Made by a program: the position numbers and the translations under genes
DNA from: Gammaproteobacteria bacterium
GTDB taxonomy: Bacteria > Pseudomonadota > Gammaproteobacteria > Coxiellales > Coxiellaceae
Assembly (NCBI GenBank): GCA_021774015.1
Contig: JAJFJO010000418.1
Span: 1 to 8,493, forward strand
DNA: 8,493 nucleotides
Direction: 5' to 3'
Shown here: positions 1 to 5,963 of the stretch, in pieces
How the letters are laid out: each line of letters opens with the position of its first letter
Position numbering within the stretch: the first letter of the stretch is position 1
The notes under the pieces: model-generated
What the model saw: only the letters and a program-made list of their open reading frames with translations
What the model was told of the DNA's origin: nothing
The model's database searches: none

Positions 1-1
1 T

Positions 2-2134
2 AATGCTGCCAATAATAGTATAAAAAAACGTCAACCAAGCCTATACCAGTCACAGCAGCTGATAAAATCAATTGAAACTTATACGCAGCAAGCTAACCGC
101 TGCATTAAACGTTCTAAAACAAAAATAGACTCCCTCAATGATTTAATGAAAATATCTCAAGAAGACACTGAAACAAATAAAGATGCGGAAGATGTTCAAT
201 ATGTAAGCGCACAAAAACTGGTTTACTTGAAACGTCTGAGCTCTTGTCGCTTATATATTTACAAATCAAAAGATACCCTGTCCTATTTAAAAACCCGGGC
301 TCAAGAATTAAAGTCGACTCAAATATATAAACGCGGCATCCCATTTTGGAACATTCTAGATAGCAAACTGAGCTTCAATGCCTTAGTCTTAACTCCTGCT
401 GAAATTCATAATACAGCAGGGCTGCAATACATCAAAGAAAACAGAATGATTGGCTTACTCACCATTATACTGCTTACTTTCTTACTGAGCATCGCCATAC
501 GTTATTTCTGTAATTTTATTTTAAACAGAAGGAAGGAAAAACAAGCTGGAATTTTTATTGCGTTTCTTGCAACTCTCAAGCGCTACTCAATTCCCTTGTT
601 GTCATTAGTTGCTTTAAGCACTTTTTTAACGGCAGCTTTATTCAATACCCCAACTGAAGCTTACCTCGATGACATTATTTTTGCTTTGTTTTCCTACGTG
701 CTGTTTATCGCCATATCTAGAATGCTGCTCAACCCACCTTATAATATACCAAACCCTTTAAATGCCACACCAACATTAGCTAAAACATTATCCTATCGAT
801 TCGCTATATTGATTTCTTATGTGCTTGTTGGCTACGTTACCTCTTTATTTTTCTCAAATAAAACCCTTCCTGCTGAAGTTATTGAAATCGCACGCAGCCT
901 GTATGTGACAGGTCTTACCGTTATTTTAATTTGGTATGTTTTTGCCTTACTTGAATTTCCAATTATAAAAAACAAAGGCACTATCTTTCATTTGCTGCTA
1001 AAAGGCGTATTGTTTGCTCTACTTATCGCAACATTAGCTGCAGAATGGCTGGGCTATCATTTTTTTGCTACATTCTTGGTAAGAGGTGTCTTTATAAGCA
1101 CCCTTTTATTTGTGGCATTAGGTTTATTTTTCGTTATTGTTGAAGCAATAATCAACCTGTTTAACAGCAATAAAAGTGAGTTTAGTCGATCCATACGCCA
1201 TTCACTAGGTGTTAGCGGAAACAAGTTTCTTTCTGAACTGCAGCTCTTTAGATTTAGTCTCTACATATTCGCCTTAATTGGATTTGTTTATTTATTTTTA
1301 GTGCTTTGGCATGCGCCAGCTGTGTGGACTGAAGGTCTAAAAACCCATTTTTTTGAGGGCTACACCTCTAAAAAAATGACGCTCATCCCTGCGCGTATTT
1401 TACTAGCCTTAGCTATTTTTCCCTTCTTGTTTATGATGGTAAGGTTTGTAGCTACTGCCTTGGGCAAAGCGGGTGGACGTAAATCCGAACCTGGGCTGCA
1501 AGTCACCATTACAACCCTGACACAATACATTGGCTTTATTATCGTCTTTATTCTCGTATCCTACGTTGCAGGAATAAATCTGACAGGCGTTATGATTATT
1601 GCAGGTGCCTTATCTGTCGGCATTGGTTTTGCCTTACGCGACATTGTCAGCAGCTATTTATCTGGGCTTATTTTATTTGTAGAAAAACCTATAAAAGTAG
1701 GAGATAAAGTTAAACTAGACAGTGTTTTTGGCACTGTAAAAAAAATCAGCCTACGCGCAACTCGAATTACTACACCTAATCATGAGGACATTATAGTTCC
1801 CAACTCAAAATTTATTGGCTCTAGCGTGATCAACTACACGTACCATAATAAAATGTCTTCTGTGCATATCAAAATCACAACACCTCGCAATGTTGATACG
1901 GAAAAAGTCATGGCGCTTTTACTTAAGGCTACGACTCAGCATGATCAAATTTATCAAGACGAAACTAATAAACCTACTGTAATTTGTAGCAATCTCGCTG
2001 GAAAATCATTACAGTTTGCTCTCACATTTGCGATTAAAGATATGGATCAAAGCGCAAATGTGAGCAGTGAGACAAAACTTACGCTAGAATCAACACTCCA
2101 AGCAAATGATATTACCGCCTATTCGATAAAGTAA
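2..2134 (+). CDS. MscK/KefA-like large mechanosensitive channel, 5' end missing
   Basis: The frame is open from base 2 with no stop, so the gene starts upstream of the window; the ATG at 146 is internal, not a real start. About 710 residues are visible. Residues 1-145 are polar and helix-forming, rich in Gln, Lys and Glu, as in the periplasmic domain of MscK-type channels. About eleven hydrophobic segments follow, between residues 150 and 558. The last is the MscS pore helix (GALSVGIGFALRD near 536-547), then FVEKPIKVGD (559-568) and the cytoplasmic beta domain with IIVPNSKFIGSSVINYT. The family forms inner-membrane heptamers that open under membrane tension and release osmolytes after hypo-osmotic shock. 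The protein ends in ANDITAYSIK, where relatives usually have an IPFPQ-like end, so the extreme C-terminus is degenerate or short. Family assignment is firm; choosing MscK over MscM (YjeP) is not possible without the N-terminus. Confidence 0.93.
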   Translation, partial: NAANNSIKKRQPSLYQSQQLIKSIETYTQQANRCIKRSKTKIDSLNDLMKISQEDTETNKDAEDVQYVSAQKLVYLKRLSSCRLYIYKSKDTLSYLKTRAQELKSTQIYKRGIPFWNILDSKLSFNALVLTPAEIHNTAGLQYIKENRMIGLLTIILLTFLLSIAIRYFCNFILNRRKEKQAGIFIAFLATLKRYSIPLLSLVALSTFLTAALFNTPTEAYLDDIIFALFSYVLFIAISRMLLNPPYNIPNPLNATPTLAKTLSYRFAILISYVLVGYVTSLFFSNKTLPAEVIEIARSLYVTGLTVILIWYVFALLEFPIIKNKGTIFHLLLKGVLFALLIATLAAEWLGYHFFATFLVRGVFISTLLFVALGLFFVIVEAIINLFNSNKSEFSRSIRHSLGVSGNKFLSELQLFRFSLYIFALIGFVYLFLVLWHAPAVWTEGLKTHFFEGYTSKKMTLIPARILLALAIFPFLFMMVRFVATALGKAGGRKSEPGLQVTITTLTQYIGFIIVFILVSYVAGINLTGVMIIAGALSVGIGFALRDIVSSYLSGLILFVEKPIKVGDKVKLDSVFGTVKKISLRATRITTPNHEDIIVPNSKFIGSSVINYTYHNKMSSVHIKITTPRNVDTEKVMALLLKATTQHDQIYQDETNKPTVICSNLAGKSLQFALTFAIKDMDQSANVSSETKLTLESTLQANDITAYSIK

Positions 2135-2136
2135 CA

Positions 2137-2155
2137 TTTTCGCACACCCCGAAAA
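2137..2155 (+). repeat. Small inverted repeat just after the channel gene
   Basis: TTTTCG (2137-2142) and CGAAAA (2150-2155) can form a 6-bp stem with a 7-nt loop, starting 3 nt after the channel stop codon. No T-run follows, so it is not a standard terminator. Its right arm overlaps an AAGGAG sequence at 2154-2159. Its role is unknown. Confidence 0.3.
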
Positions 2156-2234
2156 GGAGCATCTTCGTGATAAGCGATAAAATAGCGTTATTGGTATACA
2201 CGTTTAGCGATTTGAATAGTTGCAGTATTGCCTC

Positions 2235-2262
2235 TTGCACGTGCGGTTCGCGTCTGTATAAT
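2235..2262 (+). promoter_or_regulatory. Sigma70-type promoter of csrA
   Basis: TTGCAC (2235-2240) and a consensus TATAAT (2257-2262) are separated by 16 bp. Transcription would start near 2269, giving csrA a leader of about 32 nt. This is the best sigma70 match I found in the window. It implies that csrA is transcribed apart from the channel gene. Confidence 0.7.
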
Positions 2263-2300
2263 GCAAATTTATAAGATCATATAGTTTTAAGGAGACTACC

Positions 2301-2489
2301 ATGTTAGTGCTGACACGCACTGTTGGAGAGCGCCTAATCATCAATAACGGCGAAATCAAGATAAGCGTACTTGAAGTTAAAGGCAACCAGGTAAGAATTG
2401 GTATCGATGCTCCTAAGAGTGTTGCTATACATCGTGAAGAAATTTTTAACCGTATTCAGCAGGGAACCGCCACTGAAACCGCTAAATAA
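2301..2489 (+). CDS. csrA: Carbon storage regulator CsrA
   Basis: This 62-residue protein has the usual CsrA length. It opens MLVLTRTVGERLII and contains VLEVKGNQVRIGIDAPKSV and IHREEIFNRIQ, which match the conserved RNA-binding strands (Arg6 and the VHREE-type region) nearly throughout. CsrA is a cytoplasmic homodimer that binds GGA-containing hairpins in mRNA leaders, usually blocking ribosome entry, and controls carbon flux, motility, biofilm and virulence switches. The start is set by AAGGAG seven to eight bases upstream of the ATG. The tail after IQQ is short and polar (GTATETAK), the variable part of the family. The Shine-Dalgarno itself contains GGA, the core CsrA site, so autoregulation is possible, as known in E. 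coli; this is inference. Confidence 0.97.
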   Translation: MLVLTRTVGERLIINNGEIKISVLEVKGNQVRIGIDAPKSVAIHREEIFNRIQQGTATETAK

Positions 2490-2697
2490 CCCACCTTGAG
2501 CCACTTTGCCCACACAACCAGTCGGTCCGGTCCTTATGTGGCTTTCCGTATGTTTTACACCAGAATTTATCCTACACCGGTGCAAGATAAACATCACCGC
2601 ATCATTTTATCCTGTACTGACGCTGGCATTATACGTAAAATGTTTTTTAAGGATTTAAGCTAATAAAGGAAGCAGAAGTTGCTGGTAGGTTTTTGAT

Positions 2698-2994
2698 ATG
2701 AAGAAAACATCATACCAAGTAGGTCACAATTTAGCCAATCATGCTCGAAAAGTGTTGGATGCTTTATACCAACAGCTCAATATATTCCAAGAGAATCAGG
2801 AAATAGTGAGACAAGAGGTCGATGAAAACCCTGACACTATTGCTAAACGCTATTATCGCACCTTAAGTAAAATCAACGAAAATAGTGCCATCACTAATGC
2901 TATCAACGCATTCTTGCGTGATAACCCGCCTAATGTTATCCAGGCACTTCAAGAGCTACTAGAAGGCAAAAGTGAAGAGGAAACAGCTAGTTAG
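2698..2994 (+). CDS. Small helical protein of unknown function, 98 residues
   Basis: I do not recognise this protein. It is soluble, with no signal peptide or membrane segment, rich in Gln, Asn, Glu and Lys, and predicted by eye to be almost all helix. One helix spans about residues 10-45 and contains HARKVLDALYQQLNIF; others follow around 47-75 and 78-90. The pattern would suit a small protein-protein adaptor. It ends in an acidic tail, GKSEEETAS. The ATG at 2698 is the first possible start after an in-frame TAG at 2686; the ribosome site is weak (TAGG about 8 nt upstream), while a better AAAGGAAG at 2665-2672 is too far away. It stands alone between csrA and the hibernation factor, with about 200 and 150 bp of flanking space. 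Codon use looks like its neighbours, so I think it is a real gene. No function should be assigned. Confidence 0.7.
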   Translation: MKKTSYQVGHNLANHARKVLDALYQQLNIFQENQEIVRQEVDENPDTIAKRYYRTLSKINENSAITNAINAFLRDNPPNVIQALQELLEGKSEEETAS

Positions 2995-3006
2995 ATCACG
3001 CTGATC
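2994..3006 (+). repeat. Short perfect hairpin at the stop codon of the 98-residue gene
   Basis: GATCA (2994-2998) and TGATC (3002-3006) flank a 3-nt loop, beginning at the last base of the TAG stop. With only 5 bp and no T-run it is at best a weak end signal. Confidence 0.25.
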
Positions 3007-3076
3007 GCAATACAAACATTGTGCTAAAGCAAGCAAATGCCCAGATTATATTCTATAGTTTATATGTGATCTACGG

Positions 3077-3084
3077 TAAGGAGG
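3077..3084 (+). promoter_or_regulatory. Perfect Shine-Dalgarno with no start codon, in the hpf leader
   Basis: TAAGGAGG matches the 16S rRNA tail over eight bases, the strongest ribosome site in the window. No ATG, GTG or TTG lies at usable distance downstream; only ATA codons follow. It sits about 60 nt before the hpf start. It could be a ribosome standby site, a CsrA target (it contains GGA) or chance. Confidence 0.4.
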
Positions 3085-3143
3085 GCCCATAATAAATAAA
3101 ATAACATTATCTATCATTATATTACGAGGAAGAGGGCTTGGCT

Positions 3144-3686
3144 ATGCAACAACCACTACAGATTACCGTTAGAGACATCGATAACTCCCCCGCTATAAAG
3201 GAACATATTCAGGAGAAGGTGGATAAGTTGGCCGGTAGCGCTAAAGAAGTAATTTCTTGCCATGTCGTTGTCGAGCAGACTCAAAAGCATCAAAACCAAG
3301 GGAAATTACACAGTGTGCACATTAGGCTCAACATGCCCGGTCGAGAACTAGCCGTCAATCACAAAGAAAACGAAAATTTATGGATCGCTATTCGCGATGC
3401 ATTTGACAGCATGCGTGAACAGTTGCGCACCTACCGTGACCAATTACGCCACCGCGTCAAAAATCACCTGGAGCCTGTGCATGGCAAAATTGTACGGCTA
3501 TTCGATGATTTTGGTTTTATTCTAGGCTCTGATGGCATTACTGAGTATTACTTCAACTCAGGAAATGTCACTTCGCTGCATTTTGATAGGCTTAGGGTGG
3601 GAGCTGATGTTCACTTTTTAAAATCCTTCGGGGATGACGGCCCGCAAGCTAAACGCGTCAGCGCACGTGAGCACGGAGCACACTAA
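3144..3686 (+). CDS. HPF/RaiA-family ribosome hibernation factor with C-terminal cold-shock-like domain
   Basis: Residues 1-105 form an HPF/RaiA (S30AE) domain: LQITVRDIDNS at the start, then the beta strands ISCHVVVEQ and HSVHIRLNMPGRELAV and the helix LWIAIRDAFDSMREQLRTY. This family binds the 30S decoding centre and silences ribosomes in stationary phase or stress. Residues 113-173 resemble a cold-shock OB fold: GKIVRLFDDFGFIL matches RNP1 (normally KGFGFI) and EYYFNSGNV stands at RNP2 (normally VFVH). That suggests added RNA binding. It is a two-domain architecture, unlike the E. coli HPF (95 aa) and RaiA (113 aa), and it lacks the long-HPF dimerisation tail. I chose the ATG at 3144 because AGAGGG lies 7 nt upstream; a TTG at 3138 in the same frame (two residues longer) is possible with GAGGA upstream. 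Family firm, exact role (dimerising or not) open. Confidence 0.9.
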   Translation: MQQPLQITVRDIDNSPAIKEHIQEKVDKLAGSAKEVISCHVVVEQTQKHQNQGKLHSVHIRLNMPGRELAVNHKENENLWIAIRDAFDSMREQLRTYRDQLRHRVKNHLEPVHGKIVRLFDDFGFILGSDGITEYYFNSGNVTSLHFDRLRVGADVHFLKSFGDDGPQAKRVSAREHGAH

Positions 3687-3708
3687 GAAAAATTTAAAGC
3701 ATACGAGC

Positions 3709-3737
3709 TTGCGACACCCATAAGAGTCTATTAGTAT
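3709..3737 (+). promoter_or_regulatory. Candidate sigma70 promoter for the cdd operon
   Basis: TTGCGA (3709-3714) and TAGTAT (3732-3737) lie 17 bp apart, each matching 4 of 6 consensus bases. Transcription would begin near 3744, giving a leader of about 90 nt. The match is moderate and rests on sequence alone. Confidence 0.35.
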
Positions 3738-3774
3738 TACCACACTCATAGAGATGGGGATGGGTCGCGACACC
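3711..3774 (+). repeat. Nested inverted repeat and GCGACACC direct repeat in the cdd upstream region
   Basis: GCGAC plus CCA (3711-3720, with a 2-nt bulge) can pair with TGGGTCGC (3761-3768). Inside, TCTAT (3727-3731) can pair with ATAGA (3748-3752). GCGACACC also occurs twice as a direct repeat, at 3711-3718 and 3767-3774, 56 bp apart. It could be a protein-binding region or the 3' end of the hpf transcript. It overlaps the candidate promoter. Confidence 0.35.
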
Positions 3775-3788
3775 TTTTGGAGCATTAA

Positions 3789-3835
3789 ATCTATTCATCC
3801 CGCCCAAAAATTTATGAAAAACGGAATGAATAGAT
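3789..3835 (+). promoter_or_regulatory. Inverted repeat covering the cdd ribosome site and start codon
   Basis: ATCTATTCAT (3789-3798) is perfectly complementary to ATGAATAGAT (3826-3835). After one mismatch, CCG (3800-3802) pairs with CGG (3822-3824), leaving a 19-nt A-rich loop. The right arm holds two bases of the cdd ATG at 3834 and the weak GGA ribosome site at 3823-3825. In RNA this would hide the start region. Two protein half-sites are the alternative, but the arms are about 37 bp apart centre to centre, not a whole number of helix turns. Confidence 0.55.
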
Positions 3836-4247
3836 GGAAACAATGAGCCACCCACAAGATCTATATGAGCACGCTAAAAGCGTATTACACAATAGCTACT
3901 CTCCTTATTCACACTTCCCCGTTGCTGCTTGTTTTCGCGCAGCAGATGGCACGTTATTTTCTGGCTGCAATGTCGAGAATGCGTCTTACGGGCTAACGCT
4001 ATGTGCGGAAGCTAGCGCACTTGGACAGATGGTCAGCCATGGCCATACAAAAATTGTTGAAGCACTGATTTTAATTCCGGGCGATGCGCTTTGCCCACCG
4101 TGTGGTGCATGTCGACAACGTCTACATGAATTTTCAGACGCTGATACAAAAGTGCATTTATGCACTACGAACGGCCAGCATAAAATGATCACTGTTGCTA
4201 ATTTATTACCGTACCCATTTGGATCACAATTATTGGAGACCCCATGA
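3834..4247 (+). CDS. cdd: Cytidine deaminase, small tetrameric type
   Basis: This enzyme deaminates cytidine and deoxycytidine to uridine and deoxyuridine in the pyrimidine salvage pathway. The 137 residues fit the short homotetrameric class (E. coli Cdd, a dimer, is about 294). The substrate motif CNVENASYG is at 45-53. The zinc and proton-shuttle motif is CAE (Cys57, Glu59), and the second zinc motif PCGACRQ supplies Cys90 and Cys93. The three-cysteine site usually has Arg two residues after CAE's Ala (CAER in Bacillus); here the residue is Ala60, a known variation, for example in mycobacteria. F28 and the LLPYPFG motif near the end complete the active site. The start is uncertain: ATG 3834 has GGA 8 nt upstream inside a hairpin, while ATG 3843 would give MSHPQDL. 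It heads an operon and overlaps the next gene by four bases. Confidence 0.95.
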   Translation: METMSHPQDLYEHAKSVLHNSYSPYSHFPVAACFRAADGTLFSGCNVENASYGLTLCAEASALGQMVSHGHTKIVEALILIPGDALCPPCGACRQRLHEFSDADTKVHLCTTNGQHKMITVANLLPYPFGSQLLETP

Positions 4248-5083
4248 CTCACTACGCACAAGATGCTGCAAACACCATTCGCGAATATGTCTCTGGCTTC
4301 ACCCCAAAGCTTGGCATTGTCTTGGGCTCTGGCTTAGGGCCTCTCGCTGACACCATTAAGGATGCAAAAACTATTCAGTACCACGACTTACCTGGCTTTC
4401 CACAGTTATCTGTAGAGGGACACAGCGGTCAAATTACACTAGGCTATTTGCAAGGCGTGCCGGTTGCTTGCCTGCATGGGCGCTCACACTTTTATGAGGG
4501 CTATTCTCATTTATCTCCAGAAAAACCGGCTGAATCATTAATCTCCCCCGTACGTACTTTAAAATTATTAGGCTGTGACGATTTATTAGCAACAAACAGC
4601 TCAGGTTCTTTGCGCCCAGAAGTTGGCCCAGGTGAGCTCGTTGTCATTAATGATCATATTAATTTTCAATTTAACAACCCACTGGTTGGGAAAAACAATA
4701 GCGCCTTTGGCCCACGATTTGTTGGGATGGAAAATGCATACAGCTCTGATCTGCGCGCATTGATTCACAAAGCCGCCAAAAAAGAAAACATCAACACTAC
4801 TGAAGGTGTTTATATCGGTGTGTTAGGCCCAACCTTTGAAACACCGGCAGAAATTAAAGCATTTCGTATTTTGGGTGCTGATGTCGTTGGGATGTCAACG
4901 ATACCTGAAGTCATCACAGCTAGACATTGCGGCATGCGCGTTGCGGTTATCTCAGCGATTACCAATATGGCTGCCGGCATGAATGATGTTGAGTTAAGTC
5001 ATGATGTCACTTTAAGTGGCGCTAAAGTCGCGGTGGAAAAGTTGAAGCGGTTGGTGGTTTCTTTTCTGGATGAATATAAATAA
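4244..5083 (+). CDS. Purine nucleoside phosphorylase, trimeric type (XapA/PunA family)
   Basis: It cleaves purine ribo- and deoxyribonucleosides with phosphate to give free base and (deoxy)ribose-1-phosphate. At 279 residues it matches the trimeric class. Visible motifs: GIVLGSGLG with phosphate-binding Ser29, His60, Arg80-x-His82-x-Tyr84 (GRSHFYEG), FETPAE with Glu199, GMSTIPEV (Met217, Ser218) and ISAITNMAAGM with base-contacting Asn241. Overall it is closest to E. coli XapA (LRPEVG, AITNMA), but the XapA position Tyr191, which I recall as accepting xanthosine, is Val193 here; this favours inosine and guanosine as substrates. The usual TNAAG is TNSSG (117-121). About 7 extra residues follow HFYEG. 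The ATG overlaps the cdd stop as ATGA, with TTGGAG 5 nt upstream, so translation is probably coupled. Confidence 0.93.
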   Translation: MTHYAQDAANTIREYVSGFTPKLGIVLGSGLGPLADTIKDAKTIQYHDLPGFPQLSVEGHSGQITLGYLQGVPVACLHGRSHFYEGYSHLSPEKPAESLISPVRTLKLLGCDDLLATNSSGSLRPEVGPGELVVINDHINFQFNNPLVGKNNSAFGPRFVGMENAYSSDLRALIHKAAKKENINTTEGVYIGVLGPTFETPAEIKAFRILGADVVGMSTIPEVITARHCGMRVAVISAITNMAAGMNDVELSHDVTLSGAKVAVEKLKRLVVSFLDEYK

Positions 5084-5116
5084 ACTTGATTGTAACGCCT
5101 ACGCCAGGTAAACAGC

Positions 5117-5857
5117 ATGACCATAACACCCCAACACATCATATCACTCATCGATTTAACGAGCTTAAATGAGGATGACCGTAGCGACACCATCAGCCAG
5201 CTATGCTATAAAGCAGTATCCGTTAAACCTAAGGTCGCTGCTGTTTGCATTTACCCTCAATTTATTTCACAAGCAAAACAATTATTACAAGACTCGGGTA
5301 TTCCTGTAGCAACCGTTGTAAATTTTCCAGATGGTGGCGATGATGTATCAAGTTGCGTTGAAGATATTAAAAAAGCGATTAAATCTGGCGCTAATGAAAT
5401 TGATGTGGTGCTGCCATACCAGCACGTGCTCGACAATGATTGTGATTTTATAGAAACTTATTTACATGCATGTCGCAAAACTGCCGACGACCATACATTA
5501 AAAATTATTCTAGAGTCTGGCGCATTAATGAATCCAATTTTAATTAAGAAGGCAGCTGAGATTGCTGTAAAATCAGGCGCTGACTTTATTAAAACATCAA
5601 CGGGGAAAATAGCGACCGGTGCAACATTAGAAGCAGTCGATGTAATGCTAAGCGTTATTAAACATCACAACGCATCATCAAAAAAGCAGGTTGGTATTAA
5701 AATCTCTGGTGGTGTACGCACGCCAGAGCAAGCACAAAGTTACCTTCAACTTATCGTGCATCATATGGGAGAACAGTGGATCACACCTAAACATGTCCGT
5801 ATTGGCGCCAGCAAGCTGCTTGATGAAGCTATTCAGGCGTGCCGCCCTGAAAACTAA
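5117..5857 (+). CDS. deoC: Deoxyribose-phosphate aldolase
   Basis: DeoC (DERA) splits 2-deoxy-D-ribose-5-phosphate to acetaldehyde and glyceraldehyde-3-phosphate, passing nucleoside sugar into glycolysis. The 246 residues form a TIM barrel of the E. coli type (259 residues). The Schiff-base lysine is Lys159 in DFIKTSTGK; Asp96 in EIDVVLPY and Lys195 in GIKISGG complete the catalytic set (Asp102, Lys167, Lys201 in E. coli). The phosphate-binding loop GGVRT reads normally, though GIKISGG replaces GFKPAGG of E. coli. DLTSLNEDD near the N-terminus and VVNFPDGG at 68-74 are also conserved. The gene starts 33 bp after the phosphorylase, with AGG 8 nt before the ATG, so it belongs to the same operon. 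Phosphopentomutase, needed to make its substrate, is not visible here. Confidence 0.96.
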   Translation: MTITPQHIISLIDLTSLNEDDRSDTISQLCYKAVSVKPKVAAVCIYPQFISQAKQLLQDSGIPVATVVNFPDGGDDVSSCVEDIKKAIKSGANEIDVVLPYQHVLDNDCDFIETYLHACRKTADDHTLKIILESGALMNPILIKKAAEIAVKSGADFIKTSTGKIATGATLEAVDVMLSVIKHHNASSKKQVGIKISGGVRTPEQAQSYLQLIVHHMGEQWITPKHVRIGASKLLDEAIQACRPEN

Positions 5858-5880
5858 TGCGTTTGCATTCCTGTAAAAAA

Positions 5881-5934
5881 TTCAGTACACTGCAAAATAG
5901 CCAAGGCTAATTTGCAGTACACTGAAATATAGCC
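5881..5934 (+). repeat. Paired CAGTACACTG dyads in a large imperfect palindrome before the ATPase gene
   Basis: A 20-bp unit starting CAGTACACTG and ending ATAGCC occurs at 5883-5902 and 5915-5934, identical at 18 of 20 positions. Each CAGTACACTG is a dyad (CAGT-AC-ACTG). The copies start 32 bp apart, close to three helix turns. In addition 5881-5902 and 5905-5926 form an inverted repeat of 22 bp with 3 mismatches and a 2-bp centre. It fills the gap between deoC and the ATPase. It may be a pair of operator sites, an mRNA-end hairpin or a small mobile palindrome. On the minus strand the hairpin is followed by T6 (complement of 5875-5880), but no minus-strand gene ends there. Confidence 0.75.
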
Positions 5935-5963
5935 ATTTAAATACAATGCCAGGAACAAAGAAT

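Noticed and set aside
135..344. 69-codon frame on the minus strand
   Set aside because: It lies fully opposite the channel gene, has no ribosome site and no recognisable domain.
2498..2545. GCCAC...GTGGC pairing after csrA as a terminator
   Set aside because: The stem is 5 bp around a loop of over 30 nt, and only a broken T-rich stretch follows.
2334..2597. 87-codon minus-strand frame opposite csrA
   Set aside because: Most of it is antisense to csrA and its protein has no family features; csrA is certain on the plus strand.
2640..2663. Seven-codon frame MFFKDLS before the 98-residue gene
   Set aside because: It has no ribosome site and no regulatory codon pattern, so a leader peptide is not supported.
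3089..3172. Short frame starting at ATA after the TAAGGAGG block
   Set aside because: ATA is not a usual bacterial start codon, and the frame gives an unremarkable peptide that overlaps the hpf start.
3986..4261. 91-codon minus-strand frame opposite cdd
   Set aside because: It is the shadow of the conserved cdd frame, with no start signals.
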